A stretch of DNA of 64,000 bases from Lachnospiraceae bacterium (GTDB taxonomy: Bacteria; Bacillota; Clostridia; Lachnospirales; Lachnospiraceae): the NCBI GenBank assembly GCA_009911195.1, contig QXWV01000053.1, forward strand, positions 1 to 64,000, in the 5' to 3' direction. Position numbers and translations under genes: made by a program. The notes beneath the pieces were generated by a model. It did not search any database. It saw only the letters and a list, made by a program, of their open reading frames with translations, and was not told the DNA's origin. Shown here piece by piece: positions 53,072 to 61,985 of this stretch; position 1 is the first letter of the stretch, and every line of letters starts with the position of its first letter.

Positions 53072-53971
53072 TTACATCATTTCATCCCGGGAAATAGTCT
53101 TTAAATAAATCAGCGCTACAAGGAACAGGCAGATAAACAAAATGTTGGCTACTGCCGCCCCTTCCCCGAAATGGAAAAGCTGGAAGGACAGTTTATAAGA
53201 GTAAGTGGATAATACTTCCGTGGCATCTACAGGGCCGCCCCCTGTCATAACATATACTAAATCGAAAACTTTAAAGGTCAGGACAAAACCCAGCACAAGG
53301 ACAGACATAATTGTAGGTTTTAAAAGAGGAACGGTAATCCGTACAAACTTCTGCCATCCCGTAGCCCCGTCGATAGAAGCCGCTTCATAAATATCCGTGG
53401 AAATATCATTTAACCCTGTGGTAAGAAGAAGCATGTTAAAAGGAATACCCACCCAGGAATTCGCAATAATCAGCCCCATCATCGCCGTATTCCCATTCAA
53501 AAGCCAGCCTATGGGCTGGTCTATGATATGCAGGCCCAACAGAATTGCGTTGATAATGCCATTCCCTTCCGCGAACATAAATTTAAATACTAAAGCCGTT
53601 ACCGTTACCGGAAGCATCCAGCTAATAACGATAAAACCTCGGATAGGCTTGGAAAAAGTAAACTTCTTTGCAAAAAACATTGCAAACAAGAATCCCAGGG
53701 AGAACTGAATCACCAAGCATCCTACCGTATATACAAAGGTATGTGCCAAAGCTTTCCGGAAGGTCACATCCGCAAATACTGCCCGGTAATTGGCAAGCCC
53801 CAGAAAATCCCTTGCATCGCTCCCCAATGTCAACGCTGTCACATCCTGAAAGCTGACAATCCAGTTATATACAATGGGATATCCTATAAATATCAACATA
53901 TAAACCACTGCAGGCACGATAAAAAGATATCCCAGCATCTGTTCTTTCCTATCTGTTTTATTTGAGCCCAT
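53072..53971 (-). CDS. Carbohydrate ABC transporter permease, MalF type
   Basis: A 299-residue permease with six membrane segments; the coupling loop YEAASIDGATGWQKFVRITV is near residue 195 and FKVFDLVYVMTGGGPVDAT near 235. It follows the binding-protein gene after a 213-bp gap holding a terminator-like hairpin. Together with the MalG-type protein it imports the sugar cleaved by the two GH31 enzymes. GGAGG precedes the start. Confidence 0.93.
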   Translation of the reverse strand: MGSNKTDRKEQMLGYLFIVPAVVYMLIFIGYPIVYNWIVSFQDVTALTLGSDARDFLGLANYRAVFADVTFRKALAHTFVYTVGCLVIQFSLGFLFAMFFAKKFTFSKPIRGFIVISWMLPVTVTALVFKFMFAEGNGIINAILLGLHIIDQPIGWLLNGNTAMMGLIIANSWVGIPFNMLLLTTGLNDISTDIYEAASIDGATGWQKFVRITVPLLKPTIMSVLVLGFVLTFKVFDLVYVMTGGGPVDATEVLSTYSYKLSFQLFHFGEGAAVANILFICLFLVALIYLKTISRDEMM

Positions 53972-53995
53972 TTGCTATCCTCCTATTCCAGTTCC

Positions 53996-54015
53996 GCAAG
54001 TTCCAGGTAACTTGC
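53996..54015 (-). promoter_or_regulatory. Hairpin leader before permease gene
   Basis: On the minus strand GCAAGTT-ACCTGG-AACTTGC forms a 7-bp hairpin next to CGGAACTGGAATAGGAGG, the ribosome site. CTTGYGGAACTGGAA also occurs as a direct repeat 30 bases upstream, so alternative pairings exist. Confidence 0.4.
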
Positions 54016-54044
54016 TGTTTCCAGTTCCACAAGAAATTTTAGCC

Positions 54045-54093
54045 AAAAAAACTCCACCACATCACAATCTCAATTATTGTCCATGCGATGGAG
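54045..54093 (-). terminator. Attenuator-like terminator after binding-protein gene
   Basis: On the minus strand CTCCATCGCAT pairs with ATGTGGTGGAG (11 bp with two G-T pairs) around an inner ACAAT/ATTGT stem, followed directly by seven T residues. It would end part of the transcripts after the binding-protein gene. The region 54094-54184 shows nothing else. Confidence 0.75.
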
Positions 54094-54184
54094 CTTTTCA
54101 TCCATTATTTTGTTCTTATGATTATCCGTTTCCGGCAAATCGCCTTTGTTTCCGTTTCATCATGTTTATTTTTTATTTATGTAC

Positions 54185-55495
54185 CTATTTCTGGCCAATA
54201 GCGTCTATCTTTGCCTGTGCATCCGCCATAGCTGTATCCACATCTTTCTGTCCTGTGAAAACTTCCTGCTGCGCTGTATAGATTGCTGCGGAAATCTCCG
54301 GCCAATCCGGTGAAGGTCCTCTGGACTGTGCATTAGGCATTACCTCTGCAAATACGGAGTTCAAAGGGTCGCCTTCAAACATTTCCTGAACGTTTACGTC
54401 TGCCCTGGGCGAGAAACGGCCAATCGATTTACAGATTTCCTGCGATTTTTCTTTGCTGGTAATCCATGTCAGGAAGGTCCAACTGGCTTCCATATTTGCC
54501 CCTGCGCAAATCGCTACATTTTCGCCGCCCAGTACCGATGCATAGTCCCCGTTATCTGCCTTCGGCACTTTTGCTACGCCATAGTCCAAATCCGGGGCAT
54601 CGTTTGCCAGTCCTGAGAACTGCCAAGGCCCGTTAATCATCATAGCTGCCTGCCCTGCCGCAAACTGCTTTTCCGCATCTGCCTGTGTCCAGTTTACGCA
54701 TTCCCTGCTCACATACCCTTTTTCAATCAGATTATACAGATATGTCATGGATTCTTTAGAGCCATCACTGGTCAGGTCCATCACGCTTCCGCCTGAAGAC
54801 AGCAGCCACGGCATATACTGGAATGTACCTTCTTCGTTTCCGATTGCCGAAATAGCCAGTCCTTTACAACTATCCGTTGTCAGTTTTTCGCAGGCTGCTT
54901 CCAATTCAGACCATGTAGTGGGAATCTCCACTCCTGCTGCATCCAGCATTTCCTTATTGTAGAAAAGACCTAAGCAATTGTTCCCCCAGGGAAGCCCATA
55001 TAATTTTCCGTCATAATAGCAGGAATTAATAGAGCCTTCCATGAAGTTAGCATCTTCCCAGGAATTGTACAAATCAGTAATATCCGCAAATACCCCCATG
55101 GAAGCATAAGAATTATGGTCCGGGTTATCCACCATACCGCAATCCGGCAATTCTCCTGATACTACTCCGATGGTATACTGCTTCATAAGCTCTTCCCTGG
55201 GCAAATATTGTGCATTTACATAAATCTCATCCTGGGAATTATTAAATTCATCTACAGCTTCGTTTACAAACTTCCCTTCCTTATCCTCGGACATGTAATG
55301 CCAGAACGTTATCTCCGTCCTACCCTCTGCCCCGGCGCTTTCTGCATTCGCAGTTTCCGTATTCGCGCTTTCCGCCTGCGATGCCTGCTCCTCCTGGACC
55401 GGTTGCGCTGCTGGTGCTTCTGCACTGCCCCCACAACCTATCAGTGTACCGGTTGCCATTGCCAATGCCGTCAATAATGCCAAACTTCTTTTCAT
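54185..55495 (-). CDS. Carbohydrate-binding lipoprotein of ABC importer (family 1)
   Basis: A 436-residue solute-binding protein with a lipoprotein signal (LIGC, cysteine 21), an Ala/Glu-rich linker and the type II binding fold: ITFWHYMSEDKEGKFVNEAV near residue 63, GLPWGNNCLGLFYNKEML near 170 and AAMMINGPWQFSGL near 285. It probably binds a xyloglucan- or alpha-glucoside-derived oligosaccharide, judging from the GH31 enzymes of the operon. AAGGAGG precedes the start. Confidence 0.93.
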   Translation of the reverse strand: MKRSLALLTALAMATGTLIGCGGSAEAPAAQPVQEEQASQAESANTETANAESAGAEGRTEITFWHYMSEDKEGKFVNEAVDEFNNSQDEIYVNAQYLPREELMKQYTIGVVSGELPDCGMVDNPDHNSYASMGVFADITDLYNSWEDANFMEGSINSCYYDGKLYGLPWGNNCLGLFYNKEMLDAAGVEIPTTWSELEAACEKLTTDSCKGLAISAIGNEEGTFQYMPWLLSSGGSVMDLTSDGSKESMTYLYNLIEKGYVSRECVNWTQADAEKQFAAGQAAMMINGPWQFSGLANDAPDLDYGVAKVPKADNGDYASVLGGENVAICAGANMEASWTFLTWITSKEKSQEICKSIGRFSPRADVNVQEMFEGDPLNSVFAEVMPNAQSRGPSPDWPEISAAIYTAQQEVFTGQKDVDTAMADAQAKIDAIGQK

Positions 55496-55523
55496 ATCTC
55501 ATCCTCCTTTTTGTGATAATTTG

Positions 55524-55594
55524 ATTATATCCGGAAGACATTTTGTAAGATATTCCAATATTTTAATAAAAGTGTATAAAATCCTACACTTTTA
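55524..55594 (-). promoter_or_regulatory. Activator-type promoter with inverted repeat
   Basis: A consensus TATAAT (55524-55529, minus strand) lacks a matching -35 box. Upstream, TAAAAGTGTA and TACACTTTTA (55567-55576 and 55585-55594) form a perfect 10-bp inverted repeat with an 8-base spacer. This fits a promoter that needs the AraC-type regulator encoded just upstream, although the repeat could instead end the regulator transcript. Confidence 0.5.
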
Positions 55595-55640
55595 TAATGT
55601 TTGTATTTTTATTGTTTCAGCAAAAGCCGGGGACAAAGTT

Positions 55641-56375
55641 TTACTTATTTTTCCTCTCGTCTATAGCGTATTGTTTGGCAGATACCCCTGTGTACTCTTT
55701 GAATACCTTAGAGAAATATTTCTGGTCGGGATATCCCACACTGCATGCCACTTCATAAATTTTCATATCCGTATTCAAAATCAGTTCCTTTGCCTTTTCC
55801 ATTCGTATTTTTTTCAGATAATTAGAAAAAGTCATTCCTGTCTCTTTTGCAAAAAGATTGCTTAAATATTCCGGGGTTAAACGGAACTTGTCCGCAAAGC
55901 TATCAAGACCCAGACGCATACCATAGTTTTCTTCTATTACAGATACCATTTCCTTCACAGCTACCGAATACTCCTGCATCCTGGTATCCTCTGCCCGTTT
56001 TTCTTCCTGGTCTACCAGTTTCTTCAGCAATTCCTTCACATCGCTTATGGTTGCAGGCTTTAACAGATATTCTTTTACCCCCAGGCGTATTCCAGTTCGG
56101 GCATATTCAAAATCCGAATATCCGCTCAAAATTACAAAGACGCAATGAATCCCCATCTCTTTTATTTTTTCTATCATTTCCAGCCCGTTTATTTTAGGCA
56201 TACGTATGTCCGTAATAACGATATCAGGCTCCATATCCCTGACCATTTTGATTCCCTCATAACCATTCTCCGCTTCCCCAATGACCCGGCATCCCATATC
56301 CACTTTGTTAATCAGGTTACTCAGCCCTTGCCTGATTCGGAATTCATCTTCCACGATTACTATCTTCTTCGTCAT
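55641..56375 (-). CDS. AraC-type response regulator (short YesN type)
   Basis: A 244-residue response regulator: receiver domain (1-120, phosphorylated D56 in DIVITDIRMPK, LLKPA with the conserved lysine) directly followed by an AraC DNA-binding domain (about 140-240, DKFRLTPEYLSNLFAKETG and YEVACSVGYPDQKYFSKVFKEYTG in sequence pieces). It lacks the long middle domain of the other two regulators in the window. It is encoded 21 bp after its kinase and just upstream of the ABC-GH31 operon. Confidence 0.93.
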   Translation of the reverse strand: MTKKIVIVEDEFRIRQGLSNLINKVDMGCRVIGEAENGYEGIKMVRDMEPDIVITDIRMPKINGLEMIEKIKEMGIHCVFVILSGYSDFEYARTGIRLGVKEYLLKPATISDVKELLKKLVDQEEKRAEDTRMQEYSVAVKEMVSVIEENYGMRLGLDSFADKFRLTPEYLSNLFAKETGMTFSNYLKKIRMEKAKELILNTDMKIYEVACSVGYPDQKYFSKVFKEYTGVSAKQYAIDERKNK

Positions 56376-56396
56376 CTGCCACTCCTTCCTTCGCCG

Positions 56397-58199
56397 TCAT
56401 CTTATGTCAGGTATCACTAACACAAATTCCGTGCCTCCCCCCCAATGGCTATTTACATCAATCTCCGCCATTTCCCCATAATAAATCCTCAGCCGATGCA
56501 CCACATTGCTAATTCCAATATGTTTCCCGTCCAATGGTCCGCGTTCGCGTATTTCTTTTTTCAGTTCCTCAAGAATATCCTCCTTAATCCCACACCCATT
56601 ATCTTTTATCCGTATTTCCAGCCTTTTGTCGGGCCGAACGAATGCGTTGACATCTATCATCCCCCCCTCTTTCACTTCTTCAAACGCGTGAAGGATGGTA
56701 TTCTCTATAATAGGCTGTAGCAGCATCTTATAAATCGGGAAAGATAAGGCTTCTTCGGAAACATCATACCGGCAGTCAAACGAATTGTGAAATCTGTCTC
56801 TTTGCAGAAAAATATATTTTTTCAGCCAACTGATTTCCGCTTCCAGCACCACCATCATTTCTATATTGGATACACTATAGCGCAGAAGGCTTCCCAGCGT
56901 ACCAAGCATATTGCTGATTTCTTCTTCGTCATGTTCTATTGCCCGCCAATTAATAGAGTCCAATGTGTTAAACAGGAAATGTGGGTTAATCTGCGCTTCC
57001 AATGCTTTTATTTCCGCGTGTTTCTGGCTGATAGCCGCCGCCTTTACCTCTTCATTCCTTTGCCTTAAAGTTTCCACCAATGAATTTACCCTTGCCGTCA
57101 TAATATTGAACTGACGCACAATAACATATAATTCATCTTTCTCATCCACCTCCACATGAATCTGCTTGGCACCTGTCCCTTCATAATCATGGATACCCTG
57201 GGCAATCTTCTGGATTGTCTGAATGTATTTTAGGGAGACAAGATATACAATCAGGAAAAAGGCACAGGTAACTGCTGCCACTAAAATAATGACAGCCCAT
57301 ACCAGCTTGTAGATGTCCTTCCTGTAAACATCTTTGTCGATTACATTCACAATCGTCCATTCCGTTCCGCTTATTTTCCGGCTTTGCTCCGTTATTCTCT
57401 TAGCATCCCCATACGCCTCCTCCAAGTACTCCTTGTAGTTCCTGTTAATGTAAGGGTTTTCCACCCCAGCGAGAATCCTTTCCTCTTCATCTACGATAAT
57501 CGTCACAACCCCATTTTCCCTGTTCACTTTCCTATAGTCTTCAAACAACAAAAACTTGTTTTCCAACGCAATAACAAGCACTCCACTTTGTTCCCTGGAG
57601 CGCAAGTTCTTTACCGGAAAGCCCATCAGGATTACATAGTCATCCTTGCCTTCCGTCAGGCTCTGATTGACCACTGCTATAAATGTGAGCTGTTGGTTCT
57701 TCTCAATTTTTTCATGAATGACCCGGCGCGCTTCCTCATCGGACCAGATATTTTCATTTGTGCTCCCATACCATTTGGAATATGTAGCATACCTCCCGTT
57801 ATCCGCCAGAAAAGTAATCCCCCTGATTCCTTCGTGGGTGTACACGCTATTCTTCAATAAAGTTTCCATATGGTCTCTGTAAACCAGGACGGTTTTTTCA
57901 TCCTCCGTATTTATTTTCTTCCCCAGTTCAATATACTCTTTATTGGACACCAGTTCGTACAGCACATCTTCATAAACATCCATACGCTCCTTTACCACCA
58001 CTTCATGCTGAATCCCATTCTGTTCCACCAGGTTGTACGCGCTCTTCAGCAAATTATTATAATAGATTGCACTTACGGATAATGTGATAATCATTATCGG
58101 CAGCACCGATACAATCAGGTATACAATAACAACTTTCCTCTGTATGCTGGATTCCCTTCCAAAAATATGTGTTATATAATTGCTTACATGCTCTCCCAT
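56397..58199 (-). CDS. YesM-type sensor histidine kinase
   Basis: A 600-residue membrane kinase with transmembrane helices at about residues 22-45 and 300-325 flanking an extracellular sensor of about 250 residues. A HAMP region, the phosphorylated histidine in EAQINPHFLFNTLDSINWRA (near 410) and the ATP domain (PIIENTILHAFEEV, DNGCGI, GISNVVHRL) follow. It likely senses the sugar imported by the downstream operon. GGGGAAA precedes the ATG. Confidence 0.93.
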   Translation of the reverse strand: MGEHVSNYITHIFGRESSIQRKVVIVYLIVSVLPIMIITLSVSAIYYNNLLKSAYNLVEQNGIQHEVVVKERMDVYEDVLYELVSNKEYIELGKKINTEDEKTVLVYRDHMETLLKNSVYTHEGIRGITFLADNGRYATYSKWYGSTNENIWSDEEARRVIHEKIEKNQQLTFIAVVNQSLTEGKDDYVILMGFPVKNLRSREQSGVLVIALENKFLLFEDYRKVNRENGVVTIIVDEEERILAGVENPYINRNYKEYLEEAYGDAKRITEQSRKISGTEWTIVNVIDKDVYRKDIYKLVWAVIILVAAVTCAFFLIVYLVSLKYIQTIQKIAQGIHDYEGTGAKQIHVEVDEKDELYVIVRQFNIMTARVNSLVETLRQRNEEVKAAAISQKHAEIKALEAQINPHFLFNTLDSINWRAIEHDEEEISNMLGTLGSLLRYSVSNIEMMVVLEAEISWLKKYIFLQRDRFHNSFDCRYDVSEEALSFPIYKMLLQPIIENTILHAFEEVKEGGMIDVNAFVRPDKRLEIRIKDNGCGIKEDILEELKKEIRERGPLDGKHIGISNVVHRLRIYYGEMAEIDVNSHWGGGTEFVLVIPDIR

Positions 58200-58226
58200 T
58201 TTCCCCTAGCTCCCTGCATTTTAATC

Positions 58227-58255
58227 ATTTTATCATTTCTTTCCTGCCGCTACAA
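58227..58255 (-). promoter_or_regulatory. Promoter of the second two-component operon
   Basis: On the minus strand TTGTAG (58250-58255) and TAAAAT (58227-58232) are 17 bases apart, 28 bp before the kinase start. Farther upstream, an imperfect stem at about 58287-58321 (ATCGGGTAGG with CCTACTCGAT) is a weak terminator of the mscS gene. Confidence 0.5.
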
Positions 58256-58390
58256 TTATTCTTTTCCCTAAATAAACAATCGAGTAGGAGAATAACTTTT
58301 CCCCTACCCGATATGTGCCCCGTGCGCCGCATAGCGGCTTGTTCCCCCTGCAAATACCAACCTTTACAAATATGTTTTAAGTTTCATTTT

Positions 58391-59218
58391 TCAATCCCCT
58401 TCACTTTCAGACCTTCCAGTTCCCATATCTTCCCCCGCCGCATTATATACCGTCACCGTCTGGTACGGAATCTCTATGCCATTATTGCCGAACTCCCGAA
58501 CAAGGGCAATCCTTATATCGCTGCATGCGCGGAAGCTGTCATCCAGATTTTCCGTCCATACAATCGTTTTGATTGTCACCCCATTAGGCGTAAATCCGCT
58601 GGCGCTCACCGAATTTTTTTCCGTATTCAACGTGAGTTCATGCTCCACGCAGATTTTCCGCATAATGCCAATTGCCTTCTCAATATCCGACTGGTAGGAA
58701 ATCTCCACCTCTACATAATTGCCGATATTTTCTGTAAAGTTGGTATTGATGATAACCGCCGAATCCATAACGGAATTGGGTACGATACAGCTTTCCCCAT
58801 TGAACTGGTAAATTACCGTATGCCGTATGGTCACATCCTTCACAATCCCTTCTGCAATTACCGTACCCCCCTGGATAACCCTAATCTTTTCATCCACATT
58901 ATAGGGCTTTGATGCCGATATCATAATGCCGCTTATCACATTGGACAAAGCCTGCTGAGCTGCAAAGGTGGCTATCGCTACAATCAGGGAGCCGCTCTGT
59001 AGCAGCACCTTGCTGACATCCTTGGTAAATTCAAATTGTTGCGCCAAAGTATAAATGACGATAACATCAATTATAATATTCACCATACTTTTGGAAAACC
59101 GCAGATGAACCGCTTTGTTTTTTGTCCTCTTGGAAATATATCTGTAAATCAGATTTACAACACTGTTTAAAAGGAATGCAATTCCGACAAAAATCCCTGC
59201 CGTCATCAAAAAGCCCAT
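58391..59218 (-). CDS. MscS family mechanosensitive channel
   Basis: A 275-residue small-conductance channel of the MscS type. Three membrane segments lie in the first 110 residues; the third, lining the pore, reads SLIVAIATFAAQQALSNVISG. The beta domain follows (GGTVIAEGIVKDVTIRHTV, IVPNSVMD near residue 150) and then the alpha/beta C-terminal domain. It releases solutes on osmotic downshock. GGGGG precedes the ATG. It is a single gene. Confidence 0.93.
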   Translation of the reverse strand: MGFLMTAGIFVGIAFLLNSVVNLIYRYISKRTKNKAVHLRFSKSMVNIIIDVIVIYTLAQQFEFTKDVSKVLLQSGSLIVAIATFAAQQALSNVISGIMISASKPYNVDEKIRVIQGGTVIAEGIVKDVTIRHTVIYQFNGESCIVPNSVMDSAVIINTNFTENIGNYVEVEISYQSDIEKAIGIMRKICVEHELTLNTEKNSVSASGFTPNGVTIKTIVWTENLDDSFRACSDIRIALVREFGNNGIEIPYQTVTVYNAAGEDMGTGRSESEGD

Positions 59219-59304
59219 GCCGCTACCCCCATCCTTATTCTATAAACTCCCGAAACCGCTCTGCACCTGATTTTGCAGAAAGATTCCGGGAGTCCGTTTC
59301 CCCT

Positions 59305-59922
59305 TTACCGAATGAAATTTGTCCGTATAGAAGCCTCTTTCCCCGGAAGCCCATATTTCTCTTTTCCAAGGGCAATGCTCTTCATAAGGAAGGTCATGTT
59401 TTTCGTCAATGTCCGCATAATCTGCAGCCCTTCTTCATCCTGTACGGCTTCCCCCGGCGCTGCCCCATGGATGCTGTTCCAATACTGTCCTGATGCTACG
59501 GGCATGCCCGAAATCGTAAAAAATTTATTTAACTCATCAAATGTAGAGGACAGCCCGCCCCGGCGTGCAGAAACCACGCTTGCCCCCACTTTCATCGTCT
59601 TATCAAATGGCGTACTGTAGAATAACCGCGTCAGCAAAGCCACAAGGGTGGCATTGGCCGATGCATAATACACCGGGCTTCCCACCACCAGGCCATCACA
59701 CTCCTGGAATTTAGGCGCAATCTCGTTCACCGCATCCTCGAAAACACATTTTCCTTGCCTGCCGCAGCCGCCACAGGCAATGCATCCCCGAATGTCCTTA
59801 TTGCCAATATGTACGATTTCCGTTTCAATACCTTCCTGCCGGAAAACCTTCTCCATTTCCTTTAGCGCAACTGACGTATTCCCATTCGCCCGGGGGCTTC
59901 CATTTAACATTAAGACTTTCAT
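59305..59922 (-). CDS. NADPH-dependent FMN reductase / flavodoxin-fold oxidoreductase
   Basis: A 205-residue flavodoxin-fold protein. The FMN loop is MLNGSPRANGNTSVAL (residues 5-20), followed by a cysteine-rich segment CIACGGCGRQGKCVFED near residue 46, and DGLVVGSPVYYASANATL near 75. The cysteine motif is typical of iron-sulphur flavoproteins and related NAD(P)H oxidoreductases, so electron transfer or quinone/nitro reduction is likely. GGAGG four bases before ATG 59922 sets the start. Single gene. Confidence 0.9.
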   Translation of the reverse strand: MKVLMLNGSPRANGNTSVALKEMEKVFRQEGIETEIVHIGNKDIRGCIACGGCGRQGKCVFEDAVNEIAPKFQECDGLVVGSPVYYASANATLVALLTRLFYSTPFDKTMKVGASVVSARRGGLSSTFDELNKFFTISGMPVASGQYWNSIHGAAPGEAVQDEEGLQIMRTLTKNMTFLMKSIALGKEKYGLPGKEASIRTNFIR

Positions 59923-60086
59923 TCTTCCTCCCTTTCCGTATGGCCCAAGTGCATTCACTTTGCTGAAATAGCCCGGCTTTTGCCAAGGCCATGCGCATGC
60001 TTTGTTCTAATATAATTATTCATATGCATTTACAAGTCCATGTTAGCACAAAAAAATGCGCACAGCAATGGCATCCGCTAAATATC

Positions 60087-60393
60087 CACGGAAATCAGTT
60101 TTCATGGGCAGCGCAGCGGGCAGGGCGTTTGGCCCATGCAGTGTTCTGTTTTGCGGCTAAGATTAAAAGCAGATTTCACTAATGAAATGGATATAGGGGT
60201 TGGAGACTGCCGGGGCGGAAGCTGTGGGCATCCATGCCCATGCTTCCTAAAACCGCCGTCCATGGCGGTTTTTCCCTGGGTATGAACCATTTCATAAGTG
60301 AAATCGCTGCTTTTTATCAATAGCCTTAAAACGGAACACTGCATGGGCCAAACGCCCTGCCCGCTGCGCCGCCCATGAAAATTAATTTCCGTG
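60087..60393. mobile_element. MITE-like element, long copy (307 bp)
   Basis: Inverted arms of about 105 bp (60087-60190 and 60287-60393), starting CACGGAAAT, surround a 96-bp centre. A perfect 9-bp target duplication, CTAAATATC, flanks the element (60078-60086 and 60394-60402). The right duplication is the end of the GH32 gene including its stop codon. The centre contains ACCGCC-GTCCAT-GGCGGT followed by T residues, a terminator on the plus strand. There is no transposase, so it is non-autonomous. A 105-bp relative lies at 37604. Confidence 0.92.
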
Positions 60394-61887
60394 CTAAATA
60401 TCCAGCTCATATTTTTCTATATCCATCCGCATCATACCCTCTGCAAAAAATGATATACCGTCTGCCGCCTGTTCCGTATATATAATAGCCGTCAAAACAT
60501 GCTCTCCATCATTTACAAAGACCTCCGCACTAAACCTATCCAATATAATCCTCAGCTTTAACTTCCCGCCTTCGCTTCTCACCAAACTCCTTCTTTGGTG
60601 GATAATAGCCCTTCTCGAGCCCGAAAATTTTCTGTCAATTTTCAGGATGGAATCCTCCGGATGGAAGCTGAGGGATGTCTGGAACTGTTCGTTCTGGGCA
60701 AACCTCACAGCAAATTTCCGGTATGTATTCTGTCCATCCTCTGGCCGGAGAGTCAATTCCATGTCCACCCGCCTTCCTTTCATCCCTTCCAGGCAAACAG
60801 TTCCGGAAATCGGCACATCCCGGTAAACAATCTTATTCCTCCTTAAATTTTCCAGTTCTTTTATCGGCTTCTGATATAGCCTCCCCTCCCTCACCGACAA
60901 TTCCCGCGGAAGGCTCATCTGCCCAAACCATAAAATATTCTGCGCCCTGAAATCACATGTATCCCAATTCTGCATCCAGCCTATCATGATGCGGCGTCCA
61001 TCCGGCGTCAATATCGTCTGAGGGGCATAAAAGTCTATGCCATAATCAATGGATTGATTATATTGTTCCGTAAAGACATTTCCGTCTTCATCGAAATCCC
61101 CTATCAGGCACAATGTTCCATTCCCATTGTGATATTCAAACCCCACAGGGAGCATATCCATAGGGCTGGTCAGCAAAAGCCATTTCCCGTCCAGTTTAAA
61201 AAAATCAGGGCACTCCCACATCCTGCCGAATCGGTTGCCATTTTCGATAAGTACTTTTTCATACTTCCATGCAAAGCCATCCTGGCTGGTAAACAGCAAA
61301 ATTTGTCCGCTGCCATCCGCCGCCCGGTTACCGATTACGCAGCAATAGCTTCCGTCTTCCTTCCTCCACATTTTCGGGTCCCGAAAATCATATTTGCTTC
61401 CTCCTTCCGGCAATGCATCAGAATTTATTACAGGATTTTTCCCATACTTTTCATAGTCAATGCCATCCCCTACTGCCAGACATTGCGTCTGTATTTCCCG
61501 GGTTTCACCGTTTATAAGATGCTCCTTCACCACTCCCGTATACATCAAAAGCTGCCTGCCGTCATCCAAAGTAACGGCACTTCCCGAAAAGCACCCATCC
61601 TTGTCATAAAGCTCATCCGGTGCCAAAGCCGCCGGAAGATATTCCCAATGCAGAAGGTCTTTGCTCACCGCATGCCCCCAATGCATAGGCCCCCAATGGG
61701 AATCATAGGGATGGTACTGATAAAACATATGATACTTCCCATCATAATAGGAAAAACCATTTGGGTCATTCATCCATCCTGTCCGCGCCGACAGGTGAAA
61801 TGCCGGCCGCTCCTGCGTGGATATCATTTTTTCCATATTTTCTTCGTACTTCCGTGCATCCCGTAATACCTGGCTATTCATGTTCAC
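60394..61887 (-). CDS. GH32 sucrose-6-phosphate hydrolase / fructosidase
   Basis: A 497-residue GH32 enzyme. The nucleophile Asp is in GWMNDPNGFSYYDG near residue 42, the transition-state Asp in YDFRDPKMW near 170 and the acid/base Glu in RMWECPDFFKL near 225; a C-terminal beta-sandwich follows. It cleaves terminal fructose from sucrose, sucrose 6-phosphate or fructo-oligosaccharides in the cytoplasm; no transporter gene is visible in the window. GGAGG lies five bases before a GTG (61887) and eleven before an ATG (61881). The stop codon lies in the target duplication of the adjacent MITE. Confidence 0.92.
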   Translation of the reverse strand: MNMNSQVLRDARKYEENMEKMISTQERPAFHLSARTGWMNDPNGFSYYDGKYHMFYQYHPYDSHWGPMHWGHAVSKDLLHWEYLPAALAPDELYDKDGCFSGSAVTLDDGRQLLMYTGVVKEHLINGETREIQTQCLAVGDGIDYEKYGKNPVINSDALPEGGSKYDFRDPKMWRKEDGSYCCVIGNRAADGSGQILLFTSQDGFAWKYEKVLIENGNRFGRMWECPDFFKLDGKWLLLTSPMDMLPVGFEYHNGNGTLCLIGDFDEDGNVFTEQYNQSIDYGIDFYAPQTILTPDGRRIMIGWMQNWDTCDFRAQNILWFGQMSLPRELSVREGRLYQKPIKELENLRRNKIVYRDVPISGTVCLEGMKGRRVDMELTLRPEDGQNTYRKFAVRFAQNEQFQTSLSFHPEDSILKIDRKFSGSRRAIIHQRRSLVRSEGGKLKLRIILDRFSAEVFVNDGEHVLTAIIYTEQAADGISFFAEGMMRMDIEKYELDI

Positions 61888-61985
61888 ATTAACCTCCATA
61901 TCGCTTCCTTACAGCAGCTCAAATAAAAACAAAAATATCTGAACCACAGCCTGTATAATCTGAGACATACGCTCATATCTAACTT

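Noticed and set aside
60102-60410. 102-codon minus-strand frame inside the MITE
   Set aside because: It covers inverted arms and the GH32 3' end; the element is palindromic and non-coding.
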